From Gemmobacter fulvus (GTDB lineage Bacteria; Pseudomonadota; Alphaproteobacteria; Rhodobacterales; Rhodobacteraceae): 64,000 nt of DNA. The DNA lies in assembly GCF_018798885.1 (NCBI RefSeq), contig NZ_CP076362.1, positions 186,001 through 250,000 on the forward strand, written 5' to 3'. A model generated the notes under the pieces. The model saw only the letters and a list, made by a program, of their open reading frames with translations. It made no database searches and was not told the DNA's origin. Positions 60,536 to 64,000 of this stretch are shown here, piece after piece. Every line of letters begins with the position of its first letter. Within the stretch, counting starts at the first letter, position 1. Position numbers and translations under genes: made by a program.

Positions 60536-61410
60536 GGCGCATCTCCGGCTCCATCAACGGACAAGCCCTCGACATACAGGGCCATCATGCGGATTTCAGC
60601 ATCGGACAACCGGCCCTGCCAGGCGGGCATGACACCTTGCCGCCCGTTGAGAAGAATCTGCCGGATCGTCGTGGGGGCGCCACCGTAGAGCCAGTCTGCA
60701 TCGGTCAAGTCGGGTGCGCCGGTGCCTTCAAGGCCACGCGCATCCGCCCCATGACACCCCGCGCAGTTGGTCTGGAACAGCACCGCCCCTTCGGCAGGAT
60801 CGTCGGGGATCACGCCGTTTGCGAGTGTCAGGACGTAGTCGGTCACCACCGCGATTTCGGCCCGGGTCAGCAGACCATCGCGGCCAAAGGGGGGCATCTG
60901 GGCAAAACGGGTGTCCGGGTGCGGACTGTTGATGCCATAACGCAGCGTCGTTTCGATTTCCTCCGCAGTGCCACCCCACAGCCAGATATCATCGGAAAGA
61001 CGCGGAAAGCCTGGGCCACCTGTGCCGTCGGCACCGTGGCAGACCTGGCAATTCTGGCCGAACAGCGGGGCCGCCGTGGCCTTGGCACGCGCCATCAGAT
61101 CAGGGTTTTCGCGGATCGTGTCGAAATCCTGCGTGGCAAGCGCCGCCATCCAGCTGGCCCGCGCGGTGGCTGCGGCGGCAAGGTCGGCGGCCACCGCGTC
61201 TTGCTGATCGCCGCCCAGCAGACCCTTGGTATAGGTATTTCCCAGTGGCCAGGTCGGAAAAAGCAGCCAGGCGATCACCGCATAGATATGCGTCACCGCC
61301 AGAAACCACAGCACGATCCGTGGCACCGGAGAGTTCAATTCCTTGATGCCATTCCAGTCGTGCCCGGTGGTCAGATACCCCGAGATGGGGTCGCGCTCCG
61401 TCACGGACAT
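60532..61410 (-). CDS. ccoP: cbb3 cytochrome c oxidase subunit III (dihaem)
   Basis: A 292-residue membrane-anchored dihaem cytochrome c. An N-terminal span (IVLWFLAVTHIYAVIAWLLF near 35-55) is followed by two periplasmic haem sites, CQVCH and CAGCH, each with a downstream Met ligand region. It passes electrons to CcoO/CcoN. Its start overlaps ccoQ by 10 bases. Confidence 0.94.
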   Translation of the reverse strand: MSVTERDPISGYLTTGHDWNGIKELNSPVPRIVLWFLAVTHIYAVIAWLLFPTWPLGNTYTKGLLGGDQQDAVAADLAAAATARASWMAALATQDFDTIRENPDLMARAKATAAPLFGQNCQVCHGADGTGGPGFPRLSDDIWLWGGTAEEIETTLRYGINSPHPDTRFAQMPPFGRDGLLTRAEIAVVTDYVLTLANGVIPDDPAEGAVLFQTNCAGCHGADARGLEGTGAPDLTDADWLYGGAPTTIRQILLNGRQGVMPAWQGRLSDAEIRMMALYVEGLSVDGAGDAP

Positions 61411-61565
61411 GGCCGATCCTCCGCCGTCAGGATGGATGCCGCGGCACGCTCGGCCGCAGACTTGCGGGACGGTCGGTAGGTGTGGATCACGATCAGGATG
61501 AAAAAACCCATCAGGTAGAACAGCCCGAAGGTTTTCGCGAGGAAGAGTGCAAGATCATGGCTCAT
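61401..61565 (-). CDS. ccoQ: cbb3 cytochrome c oxidase subunit CcoQ
   Basis: A 54-residue single-span protein ([22 protein letters not shown] is the span region) with the usual basic tail [12 protein letters not shown]. Its start overlaps the ccoO stop by 4 bases and its end overlaps ccoP. Size, order and topology are those of CcoQ, which stabilises the complex. Confidence 0.88.
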   Translation of the reverse strand: MSHDLALFLAKTFGLFYLMGFFILIVIHTYRPSRKSAAERAAASILTAEDRPCP

Positions 61566-62290
61566 GGAGCGGCCCCCGACGCATAGGGGGCCTGTGTCAG
61601 TTGTCCCAGCACCTGCAGATAGGCCACCAATGCGTCCATCTCGGTCAACCGATCCGCGCCCGAGAATGGCCTGAGGGTCGTCGCCTCGCCATAGCGGGCA
61701 ATCAACCCCTCGGCCCCGTCACTGTCAGGACGGGTCTGCGCCAGCGCATCGCGGGGTGCGTTGGCGATCATTTCGGCCGTGTAGGGCACACCCAGACGGC
61801 TTTGGGCGGCCAGATGCGCCCCAAGGTCGGACACAGGCAGCGGCGCATCGGCCAGCCAGGGATAGGCGGGCATGATCGAGCTCGGCACCACGTCGCGTGG
61901 ATTGATCAGATGCGCCACATGCCAATCGTCGGAATACTTGCCGCCCAGCCGCGCGATGTCCGGTCCGGTGCGCTTTGACCCCCAAAGCATCGGATGGTCA
62001 TACTGGCTTTCCGCAGCCAAGGAATAGGGACCATACCGCTCCACCTCGTCGCGCAGGGTGCGGATCATCTGGCTGTGGCAGGCATAGCAGCCTTCGCGGA
62101 TATAGATATTGCGTCCTGCCAGTTCCAGCGGCGTATAGACGCGCATGTCGGGCACGGTTTCCACCGTCTCGTCGATGGTGAACAGCGGAAGGATTTCCAC
62201 CACGCCGCCCACGCTGGCCGCAAGGATGATGGCGACCACAAACCCGACCGAGTGCTTTTCAAGGTTGTAATGTGCTTTGAACAGGGACAT
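61562..62290 (-). CDS. ccoO: cbb3 cytochrome c oxidase subunit II (monohaem)
   Basis: A 242-residue membrane-anchored cytochrome c. An N-terminal span ([20 protein letters not shown]) is followed by the haem motif CYACH near residue 70 and [20 protein letters not shown]-like stretch and [15 protein letters not shown]. The distal Met is probably in [10 protein letters not shown]. It follows ccoN by 4 bases. Confidence 0.94.
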   Translation of the reverse strand: MSLFKAHYNLEKHSVGFVVAIILAASVGGVVEILPLFTIDETVETVPDMRVYTPLELAGRNIYIREGCYACHSQMIRTLRDEVERYGPYSLAAESQYDHPMLWGSKRTGPDIARLGGKYSDDWHVAHLINPRDVVPSSIMPAYPWLADAPLPVSDLGAHLAAQSRLGVPYTAEMIANAPRDALAQTRPDSDGAEGLIARYGEATTLRPFSGADRLTEMDALVAYLQVLGQLTQAPYASGAAP

Positions 62291-62294
62291 CCGC

Positions 62295-63920
62295 CTACTC
62301 CGCCGCTTGGGGGGCAAGGGGCAGATCGCTGGCCGATCCGCGTGCGCCGCGCACCGTCAGCCAGATGTTCACCGCCCCCACACAGATGCCCGCCAGAAAC
62401 AGCGCGCCGCCGATCACCCGGGCGATGTAGAAGGGGCGCATCGCCTCCATGCTGTCGATAAAGGAATAGTTCAGCGTGCCGGCGGCATTGTAGGTGCGCC
62501 ACATCAGCCCCTGCGTGATGCCCGCGTTCCAAAGCGCGAAGACGTAGGTCAAAAGCCCCGCCAGTGCCAACCAGAAGTGCCACTCCACCAACTTCGGCGA
62601 GTGCATCGCCGCGCGACCCCAGATCTGCGGGATGACCGAATAGAACGCGCCGAATGTCACCATCGCCAACCATCCCAGCGCGCCGGAATGGACGTGGCCC
62701 ACCGTCCAGTCGGTGTAATGCGACAGCGCGTTGACCGGGCGGATCGCCAGGAACGACCCCTCGAATGTGGACAGGCCATAGAACACCGCGGCCACAAACA
62801 TGAAGCGCAGCGTCGCGTCGTCGCGCACCCGGTGCCAGGCGCCGTTCAACGTGGCCAGCGCATTGCCCGCCGATGCCCAGCTCGGCACCAGCAGCATCAC
62901 GGAAAACGTCATGCCAAGGTTCTGCACCCAGGTCGGCAGGGCGGTGTAATGCAAGTGGTGAGAACCGACCCACAGGTAGAAGAACGTGATGCCCCAGAAG
63001 CTGATGATCGACAGCCGGTAGGAAAAGATCGGCCGCTGCGCCCTGACCGGCAGGTAGTAATACAGCATCCCCAGAAAGCCCGATGTCATGAAGAACGCCA
63101 CCGCGTTGTGGCCATACCACCATTGCACCATCGCATCCTGCACACCCGAAAAGGCCGAATAGCTTTTCGACCCGGTCCAACTGATCGGCAGGGCGGCGGC
63201 ATTGACGACATGTAACATCGCCACCACAACGATGAAGGCGAGGTAATACCAGTTGGCGACATAGATATGCGGCTCGGCCCGGCGCTTCAGCGTGCGCAGA
63301 TACAGGACGAGATAGACCAGCCAGACGATCACCAGCCAGATATCGGCATACCATTCGGGCTCGGCATATTCCTTGGACTGGGTGACGCCGATGAAATAGC
63401 CCGACACCGCCCAGACCAGGAACAGGTTGTAGCCGATCAGCACGACCCATGGGCTGAGTTGATCCGCAAGTCGCGCCCGACAGGTGCGCTGCATGACGTG
63501 GAAAGACGTGGCGATCAGCGCGTTGCCGCCAAAGGCGAAGATAACACCCGTCGTATGCACGGGGCGCAGACGGCCATAGCTGGACCACGCCTGCGAAAAG
63601 GTTGCCTCGGGCCAGACCATCAGGGCCGCCACCCACAGCCCGATGGCCATGGCAAACACCCCCCAGACCATCGCCAGCACGATGCCTGCCTTGATCGGGT
63701 CGTCGTAATACCGCTGCAGTCGCGCCGGATCGGGAGAGGGTTCCTCCAGCACACCGCCCACGGCGAAGACGAGGGTGATGCCAAGCGCCAGCGCCATGAA
63801 GCCGTGCACGGCAATCGGATCCTGCCTGCCGAGCGCCGCCATGGTCAAGCCCAGAAGAGCCAGACAAATCGCCAGGAACAGGGCGAGATGCCTTTCCGTT
63901 CTGGTCAGTCGCGCGATCAT
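62295..63920 (-). CDS. ccoN: cbb3 cytochrome c oxidase subunit I (catalytic)
   Basis: A complete 541-residue haem-copper oxidase subunit with about 12-14 spans. Haem and CuB ligands are seen in [37 protein letters not shown] and [17 protein letters not shown]. It reduces oxygen to water at high affinity under low-oxygen conditions. It heads the ccoNOQP operon; the preceding gene overlaps its start by 4 bases, so the promoter lies further upstream outside the window. Confidence 0.94.
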   Translation of the reverse strand: MIARLTRTERHLALFLAICLALLGLTMAALGRQDPIAVHGFMALALGITLVFAVGGVLEEPSPDPARLQRYYDDPIKAGIVLAMVWGVFAMAIGLWVAALMVWPEATFSQAWSSYGRLRPVHTTGVIFAFGGNALIATSFHVMQRTCRARLADQLSPWVVLIGYNLFLVWAVSGYFIGVTQSKEYAEPEWYADIWLVIVWLVYLVLYLRTLKRRAEPHIYVANWYYLAFIVVVAMLHVVNAAALPISWTGSKSYSAFSGVQDAMVQWWYGHNAVAFFMTSGFLGMLYYYLPVRAQRPIFSYRLSIISFWGITFFYLWVGSHHLHYTALPTWVQNLGMTFSVMLLVPSWASAGNALATLNGAWHRVRDDATLRFMFVAAVFYGLSTFEGSFLAIRPVNALSHYTDWTVGHVHSGALGWLAMVTFGAFYSVIPQIWGRAAMHSPKLVEWHFWLALAGLLTYVFALWNAGITQGLMWRTYNAAGTLNYSFIDSMEAMRPFYIARVIGGALFLAGICVGAVNIWLTVRGARGSASDLPLAPQAAE

Positions 63921-64000
63921 GCGCTTACCGCCCTTTCCATCGGTGGCAGGGCTACCTCTGCCAGGGTCGAGCGATCCAGGTCTGCCAGAAACGCTGCCTC
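63917..64000 (-). CDS. C-terminal end of an unidentified gene upstream of ccoN
   Basis: The last 27 residues (EAAFLADLDRSTLAEVALPP then MERAVSA and stop) of a minus-strand gene running in from the right edge. Its TGA overlaps the ccoN ATG in an ATGA, so it belongs to the same transcript. Too little remains to name it. Confidence 0.6.
   Translation of the reverse strand, partial: EAAFLADLDRSTLAEVALPPMERAVSA

Noticed and set aside
62065-63867. A 600-codon minus-strand frame overlapping ccoN and ccoO in another register
   Set aside because: The oxidase frames carry all haem and copper ligands; this one has no recognisable sequence.
1-64000. CRISPR arrays, rRNA, tRNA, intact insertion sequences or prophage
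   Set aside because: No regularly spaced repeats, RNA-gene folds, transposase or phage genes were found on reading both strands.

Overview
The window is a dense, high-GC stretch with very short intergenic gaps and many ATGA start/stop overlaps. Gene content points to an alphaproteobacterium, most likely Rhodobacterales (Paracoccus/Rhodobacter-like). The evidence is BioZ plus BioR biotin control, PcaQ-type regulation, many TRAP/TTT/ABC uptake systems and a ccoNOQP cluster. No rRNA, tRNA, CRISPR array, complete insertion sequence or prophage was seen.

Layout. 1-6.5 kb: a catechol/hydroxyquinol intradiol dioxygenase, muconate cycloisomerase and a GST-like protein, then a LysR regulator divergent from a 3-oxoadipate enol-lactonase, then an ArsR/SRPBCC operon. 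6.5-9.9 kb: a TIM-barrel/FAD-dehydrogenase/IclR operon of unknown substrate. 9.9-16.9 kb: LysR and a tripartite tricarboxylate transporter fused operonically to shikimate dehydrogenase and a two-domain 3-dehydroshikimate dehydratase. 16.9-22.6 kb: pcaQ divergent from pcaD-C-H-G-[beta-keto acid cleavage enzyme]-pcaB. 22.7-31.2 kb: LysR, RidA, amidase, TRAP transporter, and a MocR/EamA divergent pair. 31.2-37.4 kb: sugar/polyol ABC system with a polyol dehydrogenase and AraC regulator. 37.8-46 kb: a branched-chain-type amino acid/amide ABC transporter with M20 amidohydrolase, M81 (MlrC-like) protein and GntR regulator. 46.2-48.5 kb: queCDEF behind a preQ1-I riboswitch. 48.5-54.3 kb: bioR-bioBFDA-bioZ. 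54.4-57.9 kb: LysR divergent from a ureohydrolase and sodium:solute symporter. 58-59.3 kb: mostly non-coding, decayed DNA with a possible VirB5 fragment and one small basic protein. 59.3-64 kb: ccoNOQP, a 52-residue membrane peptide, a DUF2189 protein and ccoS.

How it fits together. The first 23 kb reads as an aromatic/alicyclic acid supercluster. Shikimate-like acids would enter by the TTT carrier, be oxidised to 3-dehydroshikimate, dehydrated to protocatechuate, cleaved by PcaGH, and taken by PcaB, PcaC and PcaD to 3-oxoadipate. No PcaI/PcaJ (CoA transferase) or PcaF (thiolase) is present. In their place sits a DUF849/BKACE enzyme, which could convert 3-oxoadipate plus acetyl-CoA straight to succinyl-CoA plus acetoacetate. 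This is the strongest candidate for an unusual pathway in the window. A second gap, the absence of muconolactone isomerase CatC next to CatB with a GST-fold protein in its place, is also worth testing.
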